Origin: Hymenobacter duratus
GTDB lineage: Bacteria > Bacteroidota > Bacteroidia > Cytophagales > Hymenobacteraceae
Reading direction: 5' to 3'
DNA: 64,000 nt
Assembly: GCF_014698995.1 (NCBI RefSeq)
Contig: NZ_JACWZZ010000003.1
Span: 186,001 to 250,000, forward strand
Below are positions 25,750 through 34,210 of this stretch, one piece after another. The notes under the pieces were generated by a model. It was not told where the DNA came from. It did not search any database and saw only the letters and a list, made by a program, of their open reading frames with translations. Made by a program: the position numbers and the translations under genes. Each line of letters begins with the position of its first letter. Position 1 is the first letter of the stretch.

Positions 25750-26205
25750 ATGCCCATTCCTCAAGTTGGCGAGCAGGCCCCGGCCTTCGAAGCCTTAGAC
25801 CAGCACGGTACCACGCACCGCCTGCAGGAGTATGCCGGCCGCAAAGTGGCCCTGTACTTCTACCCCAAAGACGACACCAGCGGCTGCACTGCCCAGGCCT
25901 GCGACCTGCGCGACAACTACCAGAGCCTGCAGGCTGCCGGCATTCAGGTGCTGGGCGTGAGCATCGACAGCGAGAAGTCGCACAAGAAGTTCGCCGAGAA
26001 ATATGAGTTGCCGTTTCCGCTGCTCGTGGACGAAGACAAAAAGCTGGTCGAGGACTACGGCGTATGGCAGGAAAAATCTATGTATGGCCGTAAGTACATG
26101 GGCACCATGCGCTACACCTTCCTGATTGATGAAACCGGCAAAATTGAAAAGGTGATAACGAAAGTCGACACCAAGAACCACGCCGCCCAACTGATGTCGC
26201 TGTAA
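25750..26205 (+). CDS. bcp: Thioredoxin-dependent thiol peroxidase (Bcp/PrxQ)
   Basis: A 151-residue peroxiredoxin of the PrxQ class, reducing hydroperoxides with electrons from thioredoxin. The active site is FYPKDDTSGCTAQACDLRDN, with peroxidatic Cys and the partner Cys five residues later as in two-cysteine Bcp. The C-terminal block YMGTMRYTFLIDETGKIE is typical. Full length; preceded by a TACATTTG box and followed by a terminator. Confidence 0.95.
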   Translation: MPIPQVGEQAPAFEALDQHGTTHRLQEYAGRKVALYFYPKDDTSGCTAQACDLRDNYQSLQAAGIQVLGVSIDSEKSHKKFAEKYELPFPLLVDEDKKLVEDYGVWQEKSMYGRKYMGTMRYTFLIDETGKIEKVITKVDTKNHAAQLMSL

Positions 26206-26211
26206 TAGTAT

Positions 26212-26241
26212 AAAGCCTCGCCAAAACGGCGGGGCTTTTTT
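26212..26241 (+). terminator. Terminator of bcp
   Basis: Hairpin with arms AAAGCCTCGCC and GGCGGGGCTTT (one T-G pair) followed by a run of T. Confidence 0.75.
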
Positions 26242-26264
26242 ATGGCACGCCCCGCCCAAGTTTC

Positions 26265-26272
26265 TACCTTTG
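26265..26272 (+). promoter_or_regulatory. Putative -7 promoter box TACCTTTG of tktN
   Basis: TACCTTTG lies 31 bases before the transketolase N-terminal gene start and just after the bcp terminator. Confidence 0.5.
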
Positions 26273-26302
26273 CCTCACCATCACCTTTCCTTTCTGAATC
26301 TC

Positions 26303-27205
26303 ATGTCGCAGGTCACGCCCCTCGCTCCTACCCCCGAAACGCATGCTCCTTCCGCCACCACCTCGGTAGCTGAGCTGAAACAGATTGCCGCGCAGGTGCG
26401 CCGCGACATCGTGCGCATGGTACACGCTGTCAATTCGGGCCATCCCGGCGGTTCGCTCGGCTGCACCGACCTGCTGGTGGCGCTGTATTTCAAGGTGATG
26501 AAGCACACGCCCCAGCCGTTTGATATGGACGGCACCGGGCAGGACCTGTTTTTCCTTTCCAACGGTCACATTTCGCCGGTTTTCTACTCGGTACTGGCCC
26601 GCTCGGGCTACTTCCCGGTGAGCGAGCTGTCCACATTCCGTAAGCTGAACTCACGGTTGCAGGGCCACCCCGCCACCCACGAGCACCTGCCCGGCATTCG
26701 GGTAGCGTCCGGCTCGTTGGGCCAGGGCCTGAGCGTGGCCGTAGGTGCCGCCCAAGCCAAGAAGCTCAACAACGACGACCGCACAGTGTACGTGCTGATG
26801 GGCGACGGTGAGCTGGAAGAAGGCCAGGTGTGGGAAGCGGCCATGTACGCCCCGCATCACAAGGTCAATAACCTGATTGCCTTCGTAGACCGCAACGGCC
26901 AGCAGATTGACGGTCCCACCGAGAAAATCGGGGGCCTCGGCGACCTGCGCGCCAAGTTTGAGGCCTTCAACTGGCAGGTAGTGGAAACCGATGGCAACGA
27001 CTTGGAGAAACTGCTGGCGACCATCGAGGAAGCGCAGGGCCTGCTCAGCAACGGACGCCCCGTAATGGTGCTCATGGACACGCAGATGGGCTACGGCGTC
27101 GATTTCATGATGGGCTCGCACAAGTGGCACGGCGTGGCCCCAAACGACGAGCAGCTGGAAAAAGCCCTGCAGCAACTCATCGTCGATACGGCTTCAGACT
27201 ACTAG
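26303..27205 (+). CDS. Transketolase, N-terminal (thiamine diphosphate) subunit
   Basis: A 300-residue protein equal to the thiamine-diphosphate-binding half of transketolase, as in organisms with split enzymes. The conserved opening VNSGHPGGSLGCTDLLVAL and the cofactor/magnesium motif GDGELEEGQVWEAA are present. The pyrimidine-binding half is encoded separately at 29081. Usually the two are adjacent; here a small membrane protein gene, a VWA-protein gene and a palindromic repeat intervene. It works in the non-oxidative pentose phosphate pathway. Start 26303 rather than 26270 because of the promoter box. Confidence 0.93.
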   Translation: MSQVTPLAPTPETHAPSATTSVAELKQIAAQVRRDIVRMVHAVNSGHPGGSLGCTDLLVALYFKVMKHTPQPFDMDGTGQDLFFLSNGHISPVFYSVLARSGYFPVSELSTFRKLNSRLQGHPATHEHLPGIRVASGSLGQGLSVAVGAAQAKKLNNDDRTVYVLMGDGELEEGQVWEAAMYAPHHKVNNLIAFVDRNGQQIDGPTEKIGGLGDLRAKFEAFNWQVVETDGNDLEKLLATIEEAQGLLSNGRPVMVLMDTQMGYGVDFMMGSHKWHGVAPNDEQLEKALQQLIVDTASDY

Positions 27206-27221
27206 GCTGGACGAAACAGCA

Positions 27222-27458
27222 ATGCAAGAACTGCTTCGCCCTGCGGTCTATAGGGGAATTTTATGTACCCTTTGGATTGCAGGCGCGGTACTGCTCACAA
27301 GGGCCCTAGATGATACTTCCAGTCTGGGAATATGTATTCTCCTTTTCTTTCTTGCTTTTGCCTTGGGAAAGTGGACCGAAAAAAAAGCTACCAAGCTCAG
27401 ATTGATTGTTTTGTCAGGTTCCGTTGCCTTGATACTTGCTGTAGCTCTAATTTCCTGA
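27222..27458 (+). CDS. Small hypothetical membrane protein
   Basis: A 78-residue protein with two or three hydrophobic segments (GILCTLWIAGAVLLT, LGICILLFFLAFALG, LIVLSGSVALILAVALIS). It begins 16 bases after the transketolase N-terminal stop, so it may be cotranscribed, but its AT-rich codon use differs from both neighbours. I do not recognise it. Confidence 0.5.
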   Translation: MQELLRPAVYRGILCTLWIAGAVLLTRALDDTSSLGICILLFFLAFALGKWTEKKATKLRLIVLSGSVALILAVALIS

Positions 27459-27508
27459 AAGCAGCAAGAACATCTAATTAAAGCTCAACGGTCACCTTTT
27501 AACTCCCT

Positions 27509-28915
27509 ATGAATAAGCGCATGTCCTGGGTAGGGTGTTGGGTATTGCTGGCTGCGTTGTGGCTGGCGGTTCCGACCCATGCCCAGAACGTGCCGCCGGC
27601 CAAGCCGCGCGTCACGCGCATCCTGTTTCTGCTGGATGCCTCGGGCTCGATGCTGGCGCCCTGGGAAGGCCGGCCGCGCATGGAGGTGGCCAAGAGTCTG
27701 CTGGCCAAAATGGTGGACTCGCTCAACGCCTACCCCAACCTGGAGCTGGGACTGCGCGCCTACGGGCACATGCACGGACGCGAGGAAAACAACTGCGAAG
27801 ACTCGAAGCTAGAAGTGCCGTTTGCGCCGAAGAATGCCGGTGCTATCAAGGCCCGGCTCAAGTCCATCGAGCCGAAGGGCAACACGCCCATTACCTACTC
27901 GCTGCTCCAGTCGGCCGGCGACTTCCCAACTGATAAAACAGCGCGCAACGTCCTGATTTTGATAACTGACGGCCTCGAATCGTGCAAGGGCGACCCGTGC
28001 GCTACGTCGGTGGCACTGCAGCGCAAGCACGTGTTTCTCAAGCCGTTTGTGATTGGAATCGGGGCCGAACGGGAGTTTGGCAAGCAGCTTGAATGCCTGG
28101 GCCAATACTACAACGCCGCCGACGTCAAGACCTTCCGCACCATTCTCAACGATGTAGTGGCGCAGACGCTGGCCAAAACCACTGTGGCTATCAACCTGAC
28201 GGATGCGGGCGGTAAGCCGGTGGAGTCGAACGTGAACATGACGTTTCTCAACAACATCACCGGTCAGCCCGAATACAACTACGTGCACTACCGCGACACC
28301 CAAGGCAAACCCGATGCCCTCGACATCGACGCGCTGCAGAGCTACGATTTGGTGATAAATACGGTGCCGCCCGTGCGGCAGGAAAACCTGCCCATTAAGC
28401 CCGGCAAGGCCAACGTACTAACCTACAAAACGCCCCAAGGCACGCTCTGGCTACAAAGCCCCAACATGACGGCCAACCCCTACGGCAAGGTGCAGGCCGT
28501 GGTGCGGGCCCGAGGAAGCGCGGCTACCGTGGTGGCTCTGCCCTTCGGGACGCGGCAGAAGCTGCTGGCCGGCGACTACGAAGTGGAGGTGCTGACCTTG
28601 CCCCGCCAGACGCACCGCCTCACGGTGAAACAGGGCCGGGAAGCCACCATTACGTATCTGGCCCCCGGCACGCTCAACATCATTTCGGACCTGAAAGGCT
28701 ACGGCAGCATCTACGCTCTCAACGACGACGAAACCCAGACGTGGGTGTACAACCTGCCCGATGGCGGCAGCAGCAAAGTAAACGTGCCCATGCAGCCGGG
28801 TGCCTACCGGCTCATCTTCCGCACCACCAACGCCACCGGCAGCAAGTTCACCGACGTGCGCAACTTCACCATCCGCTCGGGCCAGACCAGCTCGGTGAGC
28901 ATTTTCGGGAAGTGA
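27509..28915 (+). CDS. Exported von Willebrand factor A domain protein
   Basis: A 468-residue exported protein: signal peptide (WVGCWVLLAALWLAVPTHAQ), then a VWA domain at about 35-225 with an intact MIDAS, DASGSM in ILFLLDASGSMLAP and the later acidic site in ILITDGLESCKGD. The second half is beta-rich with Ig/carboxypeptidase-like repeats. Such proteins bind partners through a metal ion; no MoxR ATPase or other VWA genes are adjacent. It lies between the two transketolase genes, which have no functional link I can see. Confidence 0.85.
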   Translation: MNKRMSWVGCWVLLAALWLAVPTHAQNVPPAKPRVTRILFLLDASGSMLAPWEGRPRMEVAKSLLAKMVDSLNAYPNLELGLRAYGHMHGREENNCEDSKLEVPFAPKNAGAIKARLKSIEPKGNTPITYSLLQSAGDFPTDKTARNVLILITDGLESCKGDPCATSVALQRKHVFLKPFVIGIGAEREFGKQLECLGQYYNAADVKTFRTILNDVVAQTLAKTTVAINLTDAGGKPVESNVNMTFLNNITGQPEYNYVHYRDTQGKPDALDIDALQSYDLVINTVPPVRQENLPIKPGKANVLTYKTPQGTLWLQSPNMTANPYGKVQAVVRARGSAATVVALPFGTRQKLLAGDYEVEVLTLPRQTHRLTVKQGREATITYLAPGTLNIISDLKGYGSIYALNDDETQTWVYNLPDGGSSKVNVPMQPGAYRLIFRTTNATGSKFTDVRNFTIRSGQTSSVSIFGK

Positions 28916-28947
28916 TAGAGCGCACCGAGAATTACTCCAACAAAAGG

Positions 28948-29044
28948 CTGTCATGCTGAGCGCAGCAGAAGCATCTCTACCGCTTCGTCCTCACGGCAGA
29001 ATTAGCCAGAGGTAGAGATGCTTCGACCCCGCTCAGCATGACAG
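28948..29044. repeat. GTCATGCTGAGC-type palindromic repeat, copy 2
   Basis: Arms starting CTGTCATGCTGAGCG and ending CGCTCAGCATGACAG, with GAAGCATCTCTACC and GGTAGAGATGCTTC inside. Same family as 11488-11579 and 43025-43118. It lies 36 bases upstream of the transketolase C-terminal gene, so it would be in its leader. Confidence 0.9.
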
Positions 29045-29080
29045 ACTAAATAACGACAAAGGACCCTACAACCCTCCATA

Positions 29081-30037
29081 ATGAAAGACTTTCCCTACAC
29101 CGAATCGAAGGACACGCGCAGCGGCTTTGGGGCCGGCCTGCAGGAACTGGGCCGCACCAACCCCAACGTAGTGGCCCTGTGCGCCGACCTGATTGGCTCG
29201 CTCAAAATGGACGCCTTCATCAAGGACAACCCCGAGCGTTTCTTCCAGGTGGGCATTGCCGAAGCCAACATGATGGGCCTGGCCGCCGGCCTCACCATTG
29301 GGGGCAAGATTCCCTTCACGGGCACCTTCGCCAACTTCAGCACGGGCCGCGTGTATGACCAGATCCGGCAGAGCATTGCGTATTCCAACAAAAACGTGAA
29401 GATCTGCGCTTCGCACGCCGGCCTCACGCTGGGCGAAGACGGCGCCACGCACCAGATTTTGGAAGACGTGGGCATGATGAAAATGCTGCCTCACATGACG
29501 GTCATCAACCCCTGCGACTACAACCAGACCAAAGCCGCTACCATCGCCATTGCCGACCACGAAGGCCCGGTATACCTGCGCTTCGGCCGCCCGGTGGTGC
29601 CCAACTTCACGCCCGCCGACCAGGAGTTTAAGATTGGGGAAGGCATTGTGCTGAACGAGGGTGCCGACGTGAGCATCTTCGCCACCGGCCACCTCGTCTG
29701 GAAAGCTATTCTGGCGGGCAAGCTGCTGGCCGAGAAAGGCATCAACGCCGAAATTATCAACATCCACACCATCAAGCCGCTGGATGCACGCCTGATTCTG
29801 GAATCGGCGCGCAAAACACGTTGCGTGGTGACGGCCGAAGAGCACCAGATGAACGGTGGCCTCGGCGACTCCATCGCGCAGCTGCTGGCCCGCGAGGAGC
29901 CCCTGCCCTTGGAGATGGTAGCCGTCAACGACTCCTTTGGCGAGTCCGGCACGCCCGACCAGTTGATGGAGAAATACGGCCTCAACGAGCACGCCATTGT
30001 GGCCGCCGTGGAGAAGGTAATGGCCCGCCGGAAGTAG
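29081..30037 (+). CDS. Transketolase, C-terminal (pyrimidine-binding) subunit
   Basis: A 318-residue protein equal to the Pyr and C-terminal domains of transketolase. The activating glutamate lies in FFQVGIAEANMMGLAAGL; SHAGLTLGEDGATHQ and RFGRPVVP are family motifs, and the C-terminal domain (VSIFATGHLVWKAI) follows. It must pair with the product of 26303-27205. The 5' side is a palindromic repeat rather than the N-terminal gene, so coordinate expression of the two halves is not guaranteed by one promoter. Confidence 0.93.
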   Translation: MKDFPYTESKDTRSGFGAGLQELGRTNPNVVALCADLIGSLKMDAFIKDNPERFFQVGIAEANMMGLAAGLTIGGKIPFTGTFANFSTGRVYDQIRQSIAYSNKNVKICASHAGLTLGEDGATHQILEDVGMMKMLPHMTVINPCDYNQTKAATIAIADHEGPVYLRFGRPVVPNFTPADQEFKIGEGIVLNEGADVSIFATGHLVWKAILAGKLLAEKGINAEIINIHTIKPLDARLILESARKTRCVVTAEEHQMNGGLGDSIAQLLAREEPLPLEMVAVNDSFGESGTPDQLMEKYGLNEHAIVAAVEKVMARRK

Positions 30038-30061
30038 GTTTTAACGACTTCTATATATACC

Positions 30062-30100
30062 ACAACGCCCCGGCTGCAGCAAGTGCAACCGGGGCGTTGT
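30062..30100 (+). terminator. Terminator of transketolase C-terminal gene
   Basis: Arms ACAACGCCCCGG (30062-30073) and CCGGGGCGTTGT (30089-30100), then TTT; it lies between convergent genes. Confidence 0.85.
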
Positions 30101-30110
30101 GTTTACTCAT

Positions 30111-30704
30111 TCAATCAAGCCAGATTTCATCCACTCTACGGACATTCAGATTTTCAGCTTCGTTTCTTGGGCCGTAGCTCACAAAGCGAATACCATTGCC
30201 GTATCGAAGAATGGTATACCGCTTTTCCGTTTTCTCTCCCCTATCTACACTCCAGCCATAAACGTACGGTATCACTCTTCTGGTCTGAGTTGTGTCTAAA
30301 GGGCCATACCGGCTAATGACATCCGCAAAGGTATTAGCTGGAGAAATACCTTTGAAAGTAGTTATTGATGATTTTGGTCTGAACTGTATACCGCTTATTG
30401 TCTGCTGGCCCTCGGGCTTTTCCGCCGTTTCTATGGCAAACTGAACACCGTCTCTTTGGTATTCCAGAATGTAGCCATAGATAACCTGATACGAACCAGT
30501 TCCACCATCGCGCCACTTGGCGTGAAATTGCCGGATCATTTTCCCTTTTCTATAACTACTGCCCATTATCCGCCTGATATCCTCTAATGTTGACTTGCCC
30601 ACCTGTAATCCTCGGTACAGCGAGTCGCCCTGGAGCACCGTTTGGCCGTGAGCTGTTGCTGCAAATGCAGTAACCCCCACAAATAGCACTATCCTATTTA
30701 TCAT
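30111..30704 (-). CDS. Hypothetical exported protein
   Basis: A 197-residue protein with signal peptide (MINRIVLFVGVTAFAATAHG) and a mixed alpha/beta body (LQVGKSTLEDIRRIMGSSYR, later TFADVISRYGPL). The pattern resembles exported proteins with a SmpA/BamE-like fold, in which short sequence blocks around a conserved G-K-S-T repeat, but this is tentative. Lower GC than its neighbours. Convergent with tktC. Confidence 0.65.
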   Translation of the reverse strand: MINRIVLFVGVTAFAATAHGQTVLQGDSLYRGLQVGKSTLEDIRRIMGSSYRKGKMIRQFHAKWRDGGTGSYQVIYGYILEYQRDGVQFAIETAEKPEGQQTISGIQFRPKSSITTFKGISPANTFADVISRYGPLDTTQTRRVIPYVYGWSVDRGEKTEKRYTILRYGNGIRFVSYGPRNEAENLNVRRVDEIWLD

Positions 30705-30756
30705 TCTGGCAAAGGCTTGATAGCATAATGATTACCTGATTATCCCCCAAACTACG

Positions 30757-32129
30757 CTATTCCCTCTTGTTTTCTACAGTTCTCGCCTGCTCCTCCGTGC
30801 GGTGGATTTCCTGGATGTACTGCACCTTGAGCTGGTCGTAGAAGGAGTGGCGGGTGACGAGGTTGGATACCAAGTTAGCCAGCAGCGCCGTGAGCATCAG
30901 GTAGAAGATGATGTTGTGGCTGTTGGTCATTTCAATCACCAGGATGGACGAGGTGAACGGGCTGCGGGTGATGCCCGTCAGGAAGCCGGCCATACCGCAG
31001 AGCACCAGCAGGTTGGTGGCCGTATCGGAAAGGTACATCCACTCGGCCAGTACGGCCCCCATGCTGGCCCCGGCGCTCAGGGCGGGCGCAAAAACGCCGC
31101 CGGCCGCCCCCGTGGAGAAGGAAATAACCGGCCCGATAATGCGCAGCAGCGGCAGGTACCACGCCACGTGCTTGTCGGCGGTAAACAGCGTACTGACCAT
31201 GATTTCCTTGCCCGATCCGAACACCTGTTCGCCAAAAGCCACGCCCAGCCCGGCAATCAGCAGCCCACCGGGTACAGCGCGCGTTGCAGGGGGCTGGTCA
31301 GGCGGGCTTTCTGGCGCAGCAGCCACAAAATGGCTTCGGCGGTGCTGCTGGCGGCAAACCCCGTGAGCACCGCCACCAGTATCACCACGAAGATAATCCA
31401 GATGGGCAGGTGGTCGAGCTTGGGGTAGCCCAGGTACAGGTAGGGCCCCAGCAGGTTGAGGGCCGTGAGGCCGGCAATGATAACGCCCGTGAGCAGGGCC
31501 GATTTGAAGTAGTTAAAATGCGTTTTGGTGATTTCCTCAATGGCAAACACGATACCGCCCAGCGGCGTGTTGAAGGCCGAGGCCAGCCCGGCCGCCGCCC
31601 CCGTTACCACCATGTTGCGCCGCGACACTTTAGGGTACCAGGCGGGCAGCCAGTCGTTGATTTTCTTGAAGATGGAGGCCGCAATCTGGATAGTCGGCCC
31701 CTCGCGCCCAATAACGGCCCCGCCCACCACCATCACCAGACTCGACAGGATTTTGACGAAGATGACGCGCAAACTCAGCAGCCGGCTCACCTTGTAGCGG
31801 TGGCGGGGATTGGTCAGGTCGATGGCGGCGCTGACCTGCGGAATGCCGCTGCCCCGCGAATACGGCGCATACCGCTGCACCAGCCACCAGCCCGCTAAAA
31901 AGCACAGCGGCGTAACGGCCAGAAACAGCCACGGCGACAGATGGTAAAGGTAGCGGGTGCCGGCTTCGGCCCAGCCAAACAGCTTGGCGTACAGCACCGC
32001 CACCAGCCCGGTAACGACGGCTCCCACCCAAAACGGCAGCGCGTTCAGCAGGTCGCGCTTGATGTGGTGGTTGGCAATGGCATCATAGCGGATTTTGAGC
32101 TGGCGGCGAAGCGAATCGGGTAGCGGCAT
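30757..32129 (-). pseudogene. ClC-family chloride channel/transporter gene with a -1 frameshift
   Basis: Two overlapping minus-strand frames together encode one ClC protein of about 458 residues. The upstream part (32129 to 31257) has GSGIPQVSAA and GREGPTIQIA and ends with a premature stop; the downstream part (to 30757) contains GGVFAPALSAGASMG and the remaining helices. Joining QRALYPVG to GLLIAGLGVAFG restores the family sequence and needs one extra G in the GGG run at about 31263-31266. All selectivity-filter motifs survive, so the break is recent, a sequencing error, or a recoding site. No CBS domains. The separate start of the second frame (MAAAPESPPD) is an artefact of reading the other frame. 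Confidence 0.85.
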
Positions 32130-32189
32130 GCAGGCGGGAACGAGGTAAAATCAACGGGTGAGTGACGGACACAGCGAAGGCCCGCGCGT

Positions 32190-32197
32190 CAAAGGTA
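32190..32197 (-). promoter_or_regulatory. Putative -7 promoter box TACCTTTG of the ClC gene
   Basis: Minus-strand TACCTTTG, 60 bases before the ClC start codon. It is back to back with the plus-strand box at 32256. Confidence 0.4.
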
Positions 32198-32255
32198 GCC
32201 CTGCCCCATGAGGGTAGGATGAATGGCTACCAGCCTATGCTCCCGGCGGCCAGGC

Positions 32256-32263
32256 TACCTTTG
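32256..32263 (+). promoter_or_regulatory. TACCTTTG box retained by the DUF481-like remnant
   Basis: Matches TAnnTTTG and lies upstream of the decayed gene copy described next. Confidence 0.35.
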
Positions 32264-32284
32264 CCCCGGAGCGGCCCTTCTGCT

Positions 32285-32471
32285 GTTCCCGTACTTATAC
32301 GCGTATTTTTCCTTTTTTCGCTACCGCTGCTGCTACTGCTCGGTGGCGCGTCCCTACCGGCCCGGGCCCGAAGGCTGGCACCACCATCATCTGCTATGGC
32401 GGGCAGCTTCACGTTTGGCAAACAGGAGCTGCGGAAACGGCTGCTCAACGCCACGCCCTACTGCTGGACCG
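32285..32471 (+). pseudogene. Decayed partial copy of the DUF481-like gene at 36663
   Basis: The region is similar at DNA level to the start of the intact gene 4.3 kb downstream. ACCACCATCAT...TATGGCGGGCAGCT (32380-32408) aligns with 36744-36772, and the following GGCAAACAGGAGC...AACGCCACGCCCTACT aligns with the part coding SYGKQEK and FNATPYYWKG. An equivalent of 107 bases is missing between two copies of GGCAGCT, which shifts the frame; the rest of the gene is absent. The open frame that happens to run through (to 32539) mixes the two frames and is not a functional protein. A promoter-like box and a terminator are retained. Confidence 0.75.
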
Positions 32472-32495
32472 GAAGTAACAGCCTGCCGCCTACAG

Positions 32496-32530
32496 AAACG
32501 CCCCGGTTGCTGGTAGCAGCCGGGGCGTTT
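32496..32530 (+). terminator. Terminator after the DUF481-like remnant
   Basis: Arms AAACGCCCCGG (32496-32506) and CCGGGGCGTTT (32520-32530) followed by T residues. Confidence 0.8.
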
Positions 32531-32569
32531 TTGGTGTAGAAGGGTTATTATCCGTTGCGCACGTTTTGC

Positions 32570-33160
32570 CTAGCCAACACCTGACTGCCACTTAGCTTTG
32601 TCCAACCGATTCGCTATCTGCATGCCGATATACTCACGTATATCCTCATATCTGTTTCGTCTATAATACTCGTTCCAGTAGCTTATTACTCTACTTTTCG
32701 TTTTATCCCAATATTCGGTATTTTTCACAATGAATGCTATGTAATTATCTACTGTATTACTATTAATAACTTTATCAGCCACAAATAGAATTTCAATTAC
32801 ATATTCCCCTAACAGGCTCACTACGAAAGGAGTAATAAAATATTCATTTATATCTACAAGACGCTCCAAGCATTTTTGTCGTACAAACCCGTTGTGATGC
32901 CGCAAGAAAAGACAATTAAGGATTGCCTGCTGAACAGCAGACAACATACTTGTTGCTTCTTCCAGTGGCAACTCTGAATAAATCCGCCCGGGAATAGTCA
33001 GCTTTTGCCCAAGCAGAGATACTTCTTGGTGCAGGCTTGGATGCAGGTCAAGATTTCTGTTGAGCAAAAAATCTGCTACTACTTCGGCGTCTTGTTGCAG
33101 ATAATCGGGGAAAGCAGCAACAATTCTTTGCCTGTTTATTTTTGATATTTCTGCAGACAA
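32570..33160 (-). CDS. Hypothetical helical protein, low GC
   Basis: A 196-residue, mostly helical protein (ISKINRQRIVAAFPDYLQQD, later AILNCLFLRHHNGFVRQKCLERL). The length and the helix pairs suggest a HEAT-like or armadillo-like fold, but I recognise no family. Codon use is AT-rich compared with the flanking genes, and it borders a decayed gene copy, so this part of the window is probably a site of gene turnover. Confidence 0.65.
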   Translation of the reverse strand: MSAEISKINRQRIVAAFPDYLQQDAEVVADFLLNRNLDLHPSLHQEVSLLGQKLTIPGRIYSELPLEEATSMLSAVQQAILNCLFLRHHNGFVRQKCLERLVDINEYFITPFVVSLLGEYVIEILFVADKVINSNTVDNYIAFIVKNTEYWDKTKSRVISYWNEYYRRNRYEDIREYIGMQIANRLDKAKWQSGVG

Positions 33161-33305
33161 TTACATTCCGAATAAACTGTAAACAGTATAATGCACTGTA
33201 TCAGCGTTTGAAATTTTTTCCACCAAACAGATTACTACACCTGAAGCAAATTAATTTCCGATTTACTCTCTTTTGCCGAATAATAAACGGTTGTGGCCCG
33301 GAAAT

Positions 33306-33956
33306 CTACTGCTTCCCGCCGCACTCGGCGCAGAACCGTTGCTCGGGTTTCACGGTGGCGCCACAGTCACCGCAGAATTTGTCTTTCGCCTGGGCGGTGG
33401 CGTTGGGCGCGCCGCAGCTCGGGCAGAACTTCTGGCCGGGGGCCAGCTTGGTCTGGCAGTTAGGGCACTGCACTAGGCCACCGGTATTAAGGAAATCAAG
33501 GCCCTTCGTGTAGTCCTGCTCCCGCGTTTTGGTGCGGATTTGCTCGCTGGCAGCCTGGCGCTGCTGGGCGGCCAGCTCTTCGTGCTCATCGGGGGCGCAG
33601 CCTTCGCAGAGGCTGGCGCTGTGGTTCCAGCACACATCGGGGCACACCCAGTTGCCGCAGCGGGTGCACTGCTTAAAGTAGGCTTTGCCTTCCTGCACGG
33701 CCTTTTCCAGCGCCGAGTCGTGGGCTTTGCCGCCGATGGCACGCTGCACGTGGTAGGCGGCGCTGCCGGCGCTGGAGAAGCTGCCGCCAAACAGGCTGCC
33801 CGCCGCCCGCATCAGCTCCCCGGCAATGCCAATGGCATTGGGCTGAAAGCGCGACATGTGGCCGTTGCGGCATTTGTCGCAGTAGAATTTGAACTGAAAG
33901 CCTTTGTCAGTTGATAAGTCGTCGTGGTTGGCCACGAACTGAATCATGCTGCTCAT
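33306..33956 (-). CDS. Zinc-ribbon domain protein
   Basis: A 216-residue protein containing four cysteine-rich zinc-binding modules. An N-terminal pair (YCDKCRNGH) precedes a middle treble (KQCTRCGNWVCPDVCWNHSA, then LCEGCAPD). The C-terminus has two tandem double-zinc ribbons (VQCPNCQTKLAPGQKFCPSC and KFCGDCGATVKPEQRFCAEC). No signal or membrane helix is seen. The domain set resembles proteins described as zinc-ribbon or SPFH-associated adaptors. Function unknown; a nucleic-acid- or protein-binding role is possible. Confidence 0.85.
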   Translation of the reverse strand: MSSMIQFVANHDDLSTDKGFQFKFYCDKCRNGHMSRFQPNAIGIAGELMRAAGSLFGGSFSSAGSAAYHVQRAIGGKAHDSALEKAVQEGKAYFKQCTRCGNWVCPDVCWNHSASLCEGCAPDEHEELAAQQRQAASEQIRTKTREQDYTKGLDFLNTGGLVQCPNCQTKLAPGQKFCPSCGAPNATAQAKDKFCGDCGATVKPEQRFCAECGGKQ

Positions 33957-34210
33957 AGTGAACAAGGAGGAGTAGAGGCCTAAAAATAGTATTTCTCTAT
34001 TTCCGATTCGCTATCCTGAGCCCGGCGGCTTCAGGCGCCTCTGCTGTTTGCCGGCCCGTCCGCTCCCAACACCCCGCTGGCACCATCTTCCACTACGCCG
34101 GGCCGCTTCCTGCCTCAGCCTACGCCGGGAAGCTTAAACCGGACGCTGTTTTCAGCAGCAGCAGCGAAAAACTCCTGAAAAAACACTGCATTGCACCTGC
34201 CAAACACGCT

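Noticed and set aside
30757..31326. Separate small channel-like gene
   Set aside because: It begins with an out-of-frame start inside the ClC gene; its body completes the upstream frame after a one-base shift.
32162..32539. 125-residue hypothetical protein
   Set aside because: The ORF switches between two frames of a decayed DUF481-like copy and has no coherent fold.
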